Under the pieces are notes generated by a model. That model made no database searches. It was not told where the DNA came from and worked only from the letters and a program-made list of their open reading frames with translations. Made by a program: the position numbers and the translations under genes. Of a stretch of 64,000 bases of DNA, positions 11,908 through 22,403 are shown one piece after another (the first letter of the stretch is position 1; every line of letters starts with the position of its first letter). Source of the DNA: Panagrolaimus kolymaensis (lineage: Eukaryota > Nematoda > Chromadorea > Rhabditida > Panagrolaimidae); assembly GCA_028622995.1 (NCBI GenBank), contig JAJQJQ010000012.1, forward strand, positions 1,922,001 to 1,986,000, given 5' to 3'.

Positions 11908-12022
11908 TATATAGCATTAAACGTGTTTTATTTTTTGCAATAAAATTTTTTGTTTTGTTTTCTCAAAAAATTAACTAAAGACATTACAAAAATATATTAA
12001 ATAAAGACGGATAGTTGCTTAA

Positions 12023-12268
12023 AGGGGGAGTCCCACCTGACTCAAATTTTTGCTTACGACATGTTTTACCTCCTAGCGCGAAAGTTCTTTGTCAAGTCAA
12101 TTTCGAAAGACTTCGAAAACTCAAAAAAAATTCGAAAAACTTCGAAAAAAATATTTGTAAGGCTTGGTAAAGTTTCGAAAGCTTTTGAAATGGGCTTGAC
12201 AAAGAACTTTCGCGCTAGGAGGTAAAACATGTCGTAAGCAAAAATTTGAGTCAGGTGGGACTCCCCCT
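12023..12268. mobile_element. MITE with TTAA target site and long terminal inverted repeats, 246 bp
   Basis: TTAA precedes AGGGGGAGTCCCACC at the left and follows its reverse complement at the right (TTAA at 12019-12022 and 12269-12272). The terminal inverted repeats appear perfect over about 74 bp. The middle is rich in TTCGAAA units. TTAA duplications are typical of piggyBac-like elements and of palindromic TTAA elements described in Caenorhabditis; a TA-type element cannot be excluded. The internal frames encode no protein. Confidence 0.8.
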
Positions 12269-12672
12269 TTAAAAATTAACGAAATTTAGTTAATTTATTA
12301 GAGACTTTAAAACTCAAAGAATGTGATTAATCACTGATTAGCAGCTGCTTTTCAAAGTGTATTTGTTTTATTTAATACTTAATTCATTTCAGTGGAATTT
12401 ATTTTGGATAAAATTTATATGTTTACCGAGATTAAAGAATTGTTTTAGTTGATGTTCGCTTACTTCGTTTGTCATTAATTTGAATCACAAAATTTATTTT
12501 AAAAAAACATCAGTGATGACTTTCTTTGAAAAGCAAAACCATCAAGGCACAGTTGTAGTCATATAAAAAAGCTTTTATTATTTTATAATAATTTTACAAA
12601 CCCGTAAAAAATAATTTTCATGATTTAAATAAATTTAAAAATTATTGCAACTACTAAACAATCATGTTTTGT

Positions 12673-14384
12673 TTAATTGTTAACTTTATTGAAGACACCG
12701 TAGATTAATGGATTAACAAGCGAATTTGCAACAATTAAGGAATTTAAAAAAGGAGTGAAATCCATGATCCGATTAAGAAAATATCCTCGAGATTCTGGAG
12801 GCACAAAAAGATTAATAATTGCAAAAAGATTATATGGAGTCCAAAGAGTTAAATATGCTATCAAAATAAATGCTGCTTGCTTCTTTGTTTTCTAAAAAAA
12901 ACATGCAAATAAACAAAATTAATTATTTAAGGTTTTTGCTTACGTATCTTGCAATTGCAATAGTTTGCATAGCCATAGTTCCAACTTTGCTTTGTTCAGG
13001 AGTATTGTTTTTGAGTTTTAAAGTTTCTGGAGGCGTTGAAACAAGAGGTAATGTCACAATGGGCTTGGATTCAGCGGAAAGAGATCGTCGAAGGGTTTTT
13101 CTGAAAACAAGCAAAAGTTTTAAATTTTTTGTTTAGGCAAACTAACCTTCCATTTGTTTCTTCTTCAATAATCATCATACTTTTTGCATCTTCATCTTTC
13201 GCTTCCGGAGGTGTCAAACATGGAGTAATAACTTCATGTTGAATTCCATTTAGAGAAGTTAACGATGCAATATATTTATTTTCTTCATTTTGTTTTCGAC
13301 TTTGCGACGAATTTAAAAACTTAGAAACTATAGAATTTTTTAATTTTAAAGTTTTTAACGTTTCTTTTGATGGACGTGAAAATGAATTTAGAATACATAG
13401 AACAGAAATATATGAAATGACGATAGCCATTGCAGGAATCCAAAATACAAATAATAAATGGCAAATATTGTAAGCTTTATCCCATTGACCTATTGCAATA
13501 TATTCATGCCATAAAACTATTCGTTCTTCATCAGTTACATTCGGTGAAGAAGCTTGATGCTCAAGTTGTGATTTCATTGACATCCAAATAGGTGCACATT
13601 GTCTGTAATTAATAGATTGGAAAATATTTATGGTAGAATAAAAGTTACCGAAATCCAGGCATATCTGGTGGAGAAACAACACCAAAAATATATAATTGTG
13701 GAAGGGAAAGAAGAAAGGCAAAACCCCAAGCAATAATTAACATTTTTTGACATCGTTTAAATGCCAATTTTGATGCTTTAAAGCTACTAAATAAAATATA
13801 TTAACCATGTTATTTTCCTTCTAATTTCACACATACCTTAATTTGTATGCACCAAATACTCGATCCACAGCAATGCAAACAATAACAAAAGAAGTTAAAT
13901 AAAAAACAAAAGTATAAAAGAATTTAATAATTCTACATAGGAAATCTCCGCCCAACCATTGAGTTGTTAATAGCCAACCTATTTGAGATGTGGTATAAAT
14001 AAATAAAGTCATTAAATCAGCAATATTTAAATGAATTCTTAATAAATTTATTTGTGAATTTCCTGAATTGTTGTTATTTCTTGAAGTGGATGGATTTTTA
14101 GAATTTCGAAAACTTTTAGAAAGTTTATAAAATGATATTAAATTTAATGGAGCTCCTATCACAAAACATATCGATAATATATATATTTCTATCTGAAAAA
14201 CAAGCAACTTTTGCTACTTTATTGGAGTTTGAAATATAAAGAATACCCGCTAATAACTTTTTTTCTGAGTACTTACATTATCAATAAATGTCCTTTCTAT
14301 AGCATCTCGATCAAGAATTAAAGTTGAAATAGTCGAGGATAAAGTTAAAATATTAGTTGAATTATCTGAGAAATTTTTTTCCAT
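12673..14384 (-). CDS. rhodopsin-family GPCR, GnRH/AKH-receptor-like (copy B, inverted paralog)
   Basis: Exons on the minus strand are 14384-14277, 14192-13837, 13786-13649, about 13602-13147, 13100-12944 and 12891-12673, giving 477 residues. The exon-intron plan is the same as copy A. The N-terminus starts MEKNFSDNSTN with glycosylation sites and shares little with copy A. Exons 2 and 3 (TM1 to TM4) are nearly identical to copy A. From exon 4 on the proteins diverge: the intracellular loop 3 is quite different, while TM5 (YNICHLLFVFWIP), TM6 (LWTPYN) and TM7 (NSLVNPLIYG) are conserved. It too ends shortly after TM7. The two genes are convergent, with about 1 kb between stops. Both look intact, so they probably form a recent pair of functional receptors with partly homogenised membrane cores. 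Confidence 0.8.
13645..14198 (-). repeat. inverted-repeat arm B: near-identical to 10071-10624
   Basis: This is the minus-strand partner of the 554-bp tract in copy A. The arms are separated by about 3.0 kb of unique sequence and MITEs, so the locus can in principle fold back on itself. Confidence 0.92.
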
Positions 14385-15121
14385 TCTCTGTAAAAAAAGA
14401 AACATATTTATTTCATTCTTTTACCTTCTTTTTTTTTTGTTTCAACTCGTTGAAGCGGAGTAAATACACGCTTTTTTAATTGCGTGATATGTTGCTGCAA
14501 TAAGAGGGAAGTGTAAGAGAAAAAAAGTGCCAAAACGCGCTAAAATTAGGTTTGTCTTCTTCCCGCATTCTTTTTTTCTTTTTAACACTTCGAAAAGCGT
14601 CAAATGTCTGTAAGTACCAACAACGCTCACTGGCATTTTTTCGTTATTTTCATCAACAAAAAACTAACAAATAAAAATGCTGAGAACAACATGTCATTAG
14701 TCTAAGATGAAGGGAAAGAAAGAAGGGTTTTATTCTCCAAAAAGCATAGGATGTTTGAAAAAAAGGAGAAGAAAATGAATTTGGGAGCGTATAAAACCCA
14801 AGAATTTCTATATTTTAAAAGATAAAAGAAAAAGTTATAAGCTATTCTTTTTTGTTAAAAATCAGACGGAAAAGTGAAAATTATCTTAATTATGAATGAT
14901 AAAAGAAAAAATGGAAAGGTTAGTCTGATAGACTTTGACATCGCGTTTAAAAAGATTTGTGTTTTGATTGGAAATAAAAAATAGTTAATTTACTACGAAT
15001 AAATATTTTTTCTTGAAATTTATGTTTAAAATCTAGACATTTTTTAGTTATAAAAACTCTGTGATAAATAAATGTACTTTCTCAAGTGCCACGAAAAAAA
15101 AACCAAGACTTCTGTGGTATA

Positions 15122-15291
15122 TAAGACGCCGATATTTAAAAAAATTTTGTGCAGCACAAAATTCCTCACTTTTTTGAAAAAGTGTCTCTTTTGCCATTTT
15201 TTTCAATTGATTTTTTTGGCAAAAGAGACACTTTTTCAAAAAAGTGAGGAATTTTGTGCTGCACAAAATTTTTTTAAATATCGGCGTCTTA
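15122..15291. mobile_element. palindromic MITE with TA target duplication, 170 bp (copy 2)
   Basis: Same length, ends (TAAGACGCC) and arms as the element at 11738-11907, flanked by TA. The central segment is in the opposite orientation (TTGATTTTTTTGGC here, GCCAAAAAAATCAA there). Both arms carry CCTCAC, so this copy is the more perfect palindrome. Confidence 0.85.
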
Positions 15292-15617
15292 TATTATTAT
15301 TTTAATAAAAATAAATTGACTCATTATTTTCTCTCGAATTGTTGAGTTTCTTCCTTTCCATTTAGGGCAAAAATAATGAAGCTCGAGTGGAATGTCATGA
15401 AACTCCGGCAACTTTATTTTATTTATTCCAGTAATTTAAAACTAATCAAAAAGGAGGCTTCGGAACTACATAGAAAATAATTATTAATCACTAATTAACT
15501 CCAAAACAATAAAAGAGAAATATGTTTTCAAAGAGAAATTTTGAAAGAATAAGCGAAGGATTATGGGTTTGTCAACAACACACATACATAAAAAAATAAA
15601 TAATCGTGGCTACTTAA

Positions 15618-15861
15618 AGGGAGTGTCCCAAACGATGAGAAAACCCTTACAGCGGGTGTTCCTAGCCCGAAAGTTTTTCTTCACTGTCTCAAAGTCTTAC
15701 AAAGTTTTACAAAGTTTTTTCAAAAGCTTACGAAATTTTCTCAAAATGCTACAAAAAGCTACAAAAATTCGTAGCACTTTGTAAGCTTTTGAGACAATGA
15801 AACTTTCGGGCTAGGAACACCCGTCGTAGTAAAATTATTCTCATCGTTTGGGACACTCCCT
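15618..15861. mobile_element. MITE with TTAA target site, 244 bp (related ends, different family)
   Basis: TTAA flanks both ends (15614-15617 and 15862-15865). The termini AGGGAGTGTCCCAAACGATG and reverse complement resemble the AGGGGGAGTCCC ends of the 12023-12268 element, and both elements carry a CCTAG-C-CGAAAGT motif inside the repeat. The inverted repeats are long but imperfect, with small insertions. It is probably a sister family moved by the same kind of transposase. Confidence 0.78.
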
Positions 15862-15865
15862 TTAA

Positions 15866-18800
15866 AAAAGGCTTTTCCTAAAATATTCTTCTTTCTATGA
15901 CGACGCTAACGCCTGCAACAAAGTTTATGCAAATGGCCTTCTCCAAAAAAGAACTTTGAGTTGGGTTTATCGATGAAGATTATTAATTTTTTGCCGATGG
16001 TAATATTTTTTTAAACCCGATTTATTCACAAAGATAAAAATAACACAATTGCAAGCTTTCGAAAAAAAGAAAAACAACGTCAGTGAAAGTCTCGTGAAAA
16101 AGAGGCTCTTAGATTTTTAGCCTCTAAAAAAGAAGAAAGAGATATGTCAATTTCGAAAAAGAAAAAAAATATAAATGAAGTGAAAAGGAGCTGTTAAAGC
16201 CTGTTCCTCTCCTTCTATTCATCATTTTTAATGTAGCCAAAAAAAATAAAAGAAAAATGACCCATGTTTTGTTTATTTTTCGACGCACCAGATTCATCGA
16301 AAATAAATGGCTAAAACAAATTCCCAAAAGCATTGTCGTTATTTATAAATCTCTAAAAAATCTTTATTTATGATTAACTCTTTCACATTTCGACGTGTGA
16401 GACATCCCATTGTGTCTTACAAATGGCAAAGAAAAATAAAATAAAAAATATTTCTTAGAAGATTCTTATGAAAAGGCGATTATAACGAGATTTTCTTATC
16501 AGATAAATAAAAATTACTAAAACTTGTAAAAAAGAAAAGAATATTCAAAAAATTTTTTAAGAGCATTCTTTTCTTGAAATGTCAAACTCTTGAGATTTTT
16601 TAAAAAGAAGCTTATGAAAACGGATGCCGCGTCCTTTGCTATCTTGCTTGCCTGTTTTTTTTAATGTAAGAAGCAAGCAAAAAAGCCATGATGAAGATGA
16701 AGATGGCAAAGGAAAGATGAGACCAAAGAAGCTTATTTTGACGGCTATCGTTGAAAATTCAATCTTATGTATTTTATCCTGCAATTAGAAAAATGCATTG
16801 TATAAGCTAAAAGGATAAAAAGCAAAAGTGCAGAAACAAAAAAAAAAGGTTGAGTCATCATTTATTTTTTGAAGCTTCGATAACCCAAAAGGCTGGTTGG
16901 CGACGACTCCCTTCGGTCACAACTTTTTTTTTCAATTTTCAAAAAGGCAAACTTTCTTTTTTCTTTCTTTTACTTCTATGTAATAACTTATTAAGAAAAT
17001 AGGATGAACATAGACGACATAGACACAAGACGGAAAATAATAATTGAAAACAAAAATTAGGTTAAAAAAAGTTTTAAGAAGAAGAATAAGCAAGATGAAA
17101 ATATGTGTGACAAATATAAAAAAAATATTGTATAAGAAAAAGATAGGATAGAGAGCTAAGAAGAGAAGAGCCTTCTTCTTTTCTTTTTTCCCAAAAAATG
17201 GAAAATTGAATTAGCAACTTGGAAGCCTTCAAATTGGATATAAAAAAGAAAAGTTATGTTTTTTCTTATGCTTCAGAGAGAAAAAAAATTGAGAACGCAT
17301 ATTTTTATGGTTTTTGAAACAATAAATTGGAAAATTTTTTACTTTCTCAGACGCATGCAAATTGAAATATTATGATCGAAATTTTGAAGATTACAATGAA
17401 AATGAAGAGAATTTAATAAACACTTAAAAATTTTAAGAAGATTTTATATTTAAAGTAAGACAATCGGCTAAACGAGTGCAATCCAAAATATTCTAATACT
17501 ATCATGAAGGTGTATCATCTAATAAGAATTCATATATTTAATCTCAATTTTTTTATAAAGTATTTTAAAATCTTATTATTTAAATGTTCCCTCAAAAAAA
17601 GACTACAAAACCAATAATGCTATCATTCACAAATTAAACGGAAAGAAAGGCGATTGTGAACAATAAAAAAGGAAAAAGGAAGCAAACGAACAATATGAAT
17701 TTCCGTTCTTTTTATTTTTATTTTTTGACGGATCAATGAAGTTCATTTTTTTGAATGGAAAATAAACAGATGTTTTATAAAAAAGAAAAATACGTAACAA
17801 ATGATGATGGGGAAGAAATAAAGTCTAGGCTAAAAACCATCGCCTAAAGCTAAATTTTACTGACGTTCTTCTTTTTGAAAGAAACCTCCGTATAAAAATT
17901 TTGTTGAACATAGTTTAAATATATTTCATAAGCCCACGTTTAAAACCCAATTTAAAAGCGTATGTTCCAAGTTTCAATTTACTTCATAATAAAATTTGGA
18001 GAAATTTTATTACCAAAATTGATAATAACTAGGATGAACTTTTTTTTAATAAATTGTAAATTAAACTTCTTCAAACGCCGCTTATTCTAGTTACTGTAAT
18101 ATTCAAAAAATAATGGCTTTAAAAGTTTAGCTTTATGAATTAATATTGCAAAACATCCCGCGCCTATTTTTTATGCTCAGTTTTATAACCTTTAACACGC
18201 GAGATATACAGAAAAAACAAATATTTAAAATTAAATACATTTTTTATTTGAAAAGTCAAACATTTTTTTTGTCTATTTGCAAAAAAAAATTACAACTCTG
18301 CATTTGACAATGTTGTTTTTCTTTAAAAAACAAAATAACAAAATTTATTGTCAACCGTTTTTTAATTTTAAAAGAATTCAAAAAGAAGTAACGAAAAGTC
18401 AAAAATACCACCTACTGCTTGCTTCAATTTAAATAATGACAAACCGAAGTCGAGGAAGAAAAAGCCAATATTGAGAAGAAGAAAAAAATGGCATTATAAA
18501 AGAAAATTAAAATAAACAAAGTCTTTCTCGAAAGAAATGTTAACACAAAAAAAAAGATTGTTTCTGACAATGACAATCGTCGTCAATGTTTGCTTTTGCA
18601 CGTTTTTTTATTTGTGGTTTTTCAAATAAGCTACTCTGCAATTGTTATAAAACTATAGTATTTTTAAGAGTAAAAGAAAATTCCAAACAAAAAAATTAAA
18701 TATTTCCAAGAATTTAAAAAAAAAATTAATCAAATTAAAATTTTTGTTCAAAATTTTTTTATTATTGTTGCAAAAAGCCTAAAAAGCAATTATTATTTTT

Positions 18801-19821
18801 CTTGTAAAACGTTTCTTCTTTTTTTGAGGCATCCATTTTTAAAAAACTAAAAAAGGAATTAATAAGCATTAATTTTTGACAACAAAAAAGAATAGAAGGA
18901 AGAACATTTTCTTTTGCCCTTTTAGGGAACAACAATAGTTTATTTTAAATTAGAAATTAGCTCATAGAATGCAAAAAAAACCACAATACAAAAAGGGAAA
19001 CGCAAAACAAAACAAAAAAGATAGATTAAACAAAGAGAGTGATGGAACAATATGATCATGGTTTCATGTGGTTAAAGCGGAAGTGAAACTGAATCAATAC
19101 ACAAAATTGTCGAATATTTATATGTAAACGTCATATCGATAAATTCTATTAAATTCGGGTTCAATATTTTTTAAACTTGTTCAATTTTGCGCAAATTTTA
19201 TTTATTAAAAAATAATGCAACACGCTAGACGAAATTCAAAGAATTCTAAAATTTGCAACTAAAAAAATTGCTAGGTGAATCTTGTGTAAAACAAAAATTG
19301 CCATTCTTCGATTCTATTTTTCTACTTTCTTTTATTTTTTGTTGGCTTTTTCAAAAGCAAAAGAAAAAAAACTGCATCAGGTTGGAGGTCTTTGATGTTT
19401 TCGATGAATTTTAAATTCACTCTTTTTCCTTTCGTGCAACAAAAAAAAAGCTTTTGAAAGATTAACGAAAAAGAAGCAAAAATTGGCCCTCTTCCAAAAA
19501 AACGCATTATTTTTAATTTTATTAAAGGTTTTTTTCGAGACACGTAAATACCATCTCTTTTTTCTCCTTCAAATTTTGCAGTGATTTAAAAAAATTCACA
19601 AATTCTAAATACCTATCTTTCAGAGACTTTATTATTGAATTTATAGCATACAACGTTAATGACAGAAAAGAATATTTTATTTTACAAAACAACAAACAAG
19701 CATAAATGCACACCACAAAAAATATTATTGTTATTTAATTTATTAATTGTTCGCCATGGCAACAATTAATTTTTAGAAGTCATGAATGGATGGGATGGAA
19801 TGAGACTTTATTATTTTTTTA
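15866..19821. other. AT-rich spacer, no gene seen
   Basis: Dominated by A-rich runs on the + strand. Open frames are short and Lys/Phe-biased, with no recognisable domain or tRNA. The right-hand end is the 3' flank of the minus-strand neuropeptide gene. Confidence 0.55.
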
Positions 19822-20505
19822 TTATTTAGAGACTTCAGCATCAAATGCATCCGACCGTTTTCCAAATCGCATGTATGATGATTTTTGTTTACCAAATCTG
19901 GAAATTAAAAAAGGCATTACGAAGTTAAAAGTTGCAACTTTATGGGTTAAAAAATTTTGTGTGTCGCATAATTAAGGCTATGGAAAAAGAATTTATACCT
20001 GGGAACATTAGTTTCAACGGAATCAGCACGTTTACCAAATCTCATATACGATGACCTTTGTTTGCCAAATCTAAAAATAAAAAACCTTAGAAAAAAATCT
20101 TTTGAACGAAGTCGCTTTGCTTACTTTCTATAATTTGAACTTATGGGTGACATTTCATCTCCAAACATTCGTTTACCAAATCTAAAACAATCTTCTCAAT
20201 AACTTTATCTTAAAACTATTTCAAGTCCTACCTCATGTAATTAGGTCGATGTGGCTCAAAAGCTTTTGCTAAAACCGCTGCTCGAACTCCCAAAGTTTTG
20301 GCTTCATTTGTTGGTGTTGTTTCTGTTGAATCTGAAAATCATCCATCCTTTTAAAAAAAAATGATGAGCAATAATACTTACAATTTTCACAAATATGAAG
20401 TTGTGGAAAACTATCACACATTGCGGCAAGAGTTTCTTCCTGAGCTTTTAGAAATAAACTCAAACTTAAAATTAAACAAACACCAAAAAATGACAACACC
20501 GCCAT
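19822..20505 (-). CDS. flp-6: FMRFamide-like neuropeptide precursor, flp-6-like
   Basis: Exons are 20505-20382, 20331-20232, 20181-20125, 20070-19999 and 19897-19822, giving 142 residues. A signal peptide (LSFFGVCLILSLSLF) leads. Amidated peptides are marked by MRFG followed by the dibasic KR: one ends PNYMRFG-KR, and the last two exons each give SSYMRFG-KR (the final one preceded by K, KSSYMRFG). This is close to KSAYMRFamide, the repeated product of C. elegans flp-6, hence the symbol. The internal exons begin with ATTTGG in phase 2, so each junction falls inside an R-F-G-K motif. C. elegans flp-6 has more copies. The product would be secreted from neurons and act on peptide GPCRs. I place the start at ATG 20505, since the frame continues upstream only through non-ATG codons. 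Confidence 0.85.
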
Positions 20506-20842
20506 TATCTCCACAAACTTTCTTTAAAAAAATGTTTTTAACAAATTTTTTTCAAGTTTCTGCTTCCTTAAATCTCGAGAATGCATCCTCTTCTTTTTTT
20601 TCTTGAGTTAAGAAGAAGCTGACGAAAACATCGACGACGAAGACAATCTTTTGTTTAATTTTTTAAAAGAAGAATCGAAAAAAGCGAACAAAACATTTAT
20701 GCTTTACTGAACTAATGAATCTCAAAAACATTTGCAAAAAAGTGTTAAATTTTTTTTTGTTAAACAAACAAAACAGCCTACGTATTTTTTTAACCAGTAA
20801 AACAAAATAAAAATTTTGAAAAGATAAAAAAGTGTTTATCAA

Positions 20843-20924
20843 CGCTGCCAGCAGGATTTGAACCTACGCGGGAAATTCCCAACAGATTTCAAGTCTGTCG
20901 CCTTAACCACTCGGCCATAGCAGC
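20843..20924 (-). tRNA. tRNA-Ser(TGA)
   Basis: The minus strand shows acceptor arms GCTGCTA/TGGCAGC with G discriminator, D-arm GGCCGAGTGGTTAAGGC, anticodon loop CTTGAAA (anticodon TGA), a long variable arm (GGGAATTTCCC) and T-arm GGTTCAAATCC. The long variable arm is diagnostic of a type II tRNA. No intron. Confidence 0.95.
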
Positions 20925-21303
20925 TGAACACCGAAGGTTAGAATGATGCATGTGTAGCTTTGAATTTCTCTCCATTTCATTTTTCACTTTTTTCAACAAC
21001 AAAAAATTTGTTAATTTTACAAGTGAATGCTTTTAGAAATTGTTAGCGTGAAAATTATCTTTTTTCTTGTTTTTTAAAGATGTTTTACTATGATATCATA
21101 AAGCTTAAAAGATTAAAAACTATTTATATTTAAAATTCTTTAAAACATAAATGGAGATTAGCGAATTTTTTAAAGTAAAATGTACATACAAATTTTTTCT
21201 AAACGAACTAAACTTCAAAATAAAATTAATACCAATATGTTTTTGGTATTACACAAAAAATATTACTGTAGGTTATGTAATAACTAACGATAAAAAATAA
21301 AAG

Positions 21304-22056
21304 TCAATGTTTTTTCTTGGAATGTCTTTTTTTGAGTGGGAAAGCTTGGTAATGCGCTAATAATTCATTTAAAAGTTGAGGAGCATCGTATCCTCCGTTA
21401 ATAAGATAACGGTGGTGGATATCACTAATTAACTTATCATTTATTCCATATGCTTCTTTGACGCTTTGGATATGTTCTCGAGTGCGTTGTTGACTTTCTT
21501 TATTAAGATTTTGTCTCTTTTTTTCCTTTTCTGGAGAAGATAAACGACGGCCACGACTACCTTTGGGAGCGGGAGCATTGAGTTCAGGTGAAGTGGAAGG
21601 AGTTCGATTTTCGGAATGGCTTTCAAATATTTTAGAGCTATCAGAACTTACGGAAGTTTCACGACTTAAATATTCACTTTCATCAATAATTTCGGGTACA
21701 TAATCAACATCCATAAAAAATGAAGGTGATAAAGGTGGAATAGAAGAAGCTGATGGACTTTTATTTTGATTATCCAATGACGTAATAATCCAACTTGGTG
21801 GCGGAGCTTCATGCGGTTGATTAATAATTTCACTTGAAGGATCAATAGTTCTCCAAGGAGTTGTACCATCTTTAAAAAGAAAGTTATCTAACAATTGAAT
21901 ATTTCCAGTCGGTGCATTCAAATATGTGTTAATAGCTTCAACAATTGAAGGTGTTACAGTTACAGCAAAAGCTCCATCGTATTGAGGAAAAGAAGGTTTT
22001 TCAGCTGCTATTAAATCGGGTAATCCTTCCTTTTTACTAACAGAGTTATGTCTCAT
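21304..22056 (-). CDS. hypothetical protein, possible divergent bZIP-like basic segment
   Basis: A single ATG-led exon of 250 residues. The first 130 residues are acidic and Ser/Pro-rich, like a disordered or activation region. Residues around 170-200 are strongly basic (GSRGRRLSSPEKEKKRQN followed by a QQRTR motif), with loose resemblance to a bZIP basic region. The following segment has Ile/Leu spacing but no clean leucine zipper. The C-terminus is a Lys/His tail. I do not recognise a family with confidence. Balanced composition and continuous length in this AT-rich region support a real gene. It sits between the tRNA-Ser and the exchanger gene, all on the minus strand. Confidence 0.6.
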   Translation of the reverse strand: MRHNSVSKKEGLPDLIAAEKPSFPQYDGAFAVTVTPSIVEAINTYLNAPTGNIQLLDNFLFKDGTTPWRTIDPSSEIINQPHEAPPPSWIITSLDNQNKSPSASSIPPLSPSFFMDVDYVPEIIDESEYLSRETSVSSDSSKIFESHSENRTPSTSPELNAPAPKGSRGRRLSSPEKEKKRQNLNKESQQRTREHIQSVKEAYGINDKLISDIHHRYLINGGYDAPQLLNELLAHYQAFPLKKRHSKKKH

Positions 22057-22403
22057 TTTTAAATAAATAAAGTATTTTTCAACAACAAATTTTTTATTTT
22101 AAGAAATTAAAAAGTTTTATGGTTTCCTTTTTATATGAAATTCTTGCACAAGTATTACTTTTATCAATGGATTGCGTTAACGAGGAAAGCAAGCCATAAA
22201 TAATCTTATCAATGTGCAGTGTTATTATGGCAAATAACGACCAAATTTCTTCACTTTCTTCTTTATACTTTTTTTTGATAACAAAAAAGTTGAGTCAGAT
22301 TTATTTTGTTGATATGTTTGTTATTGTTTTATAAATGTAAGTTTTTATTTGAAGATTTGTACAAACATAATAAACAAATCAATTTAAAAAATTGCTTTAA
22401 AGT

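Noticed and set aside
11715..11978. Open frames within the palindromic repeats (also at 15048-15305)
   Set aside because: They are translations of the MITE palindrome itself. The near-identical peptides on both strands and in both copies come from the inverted repeat, not from a gene.
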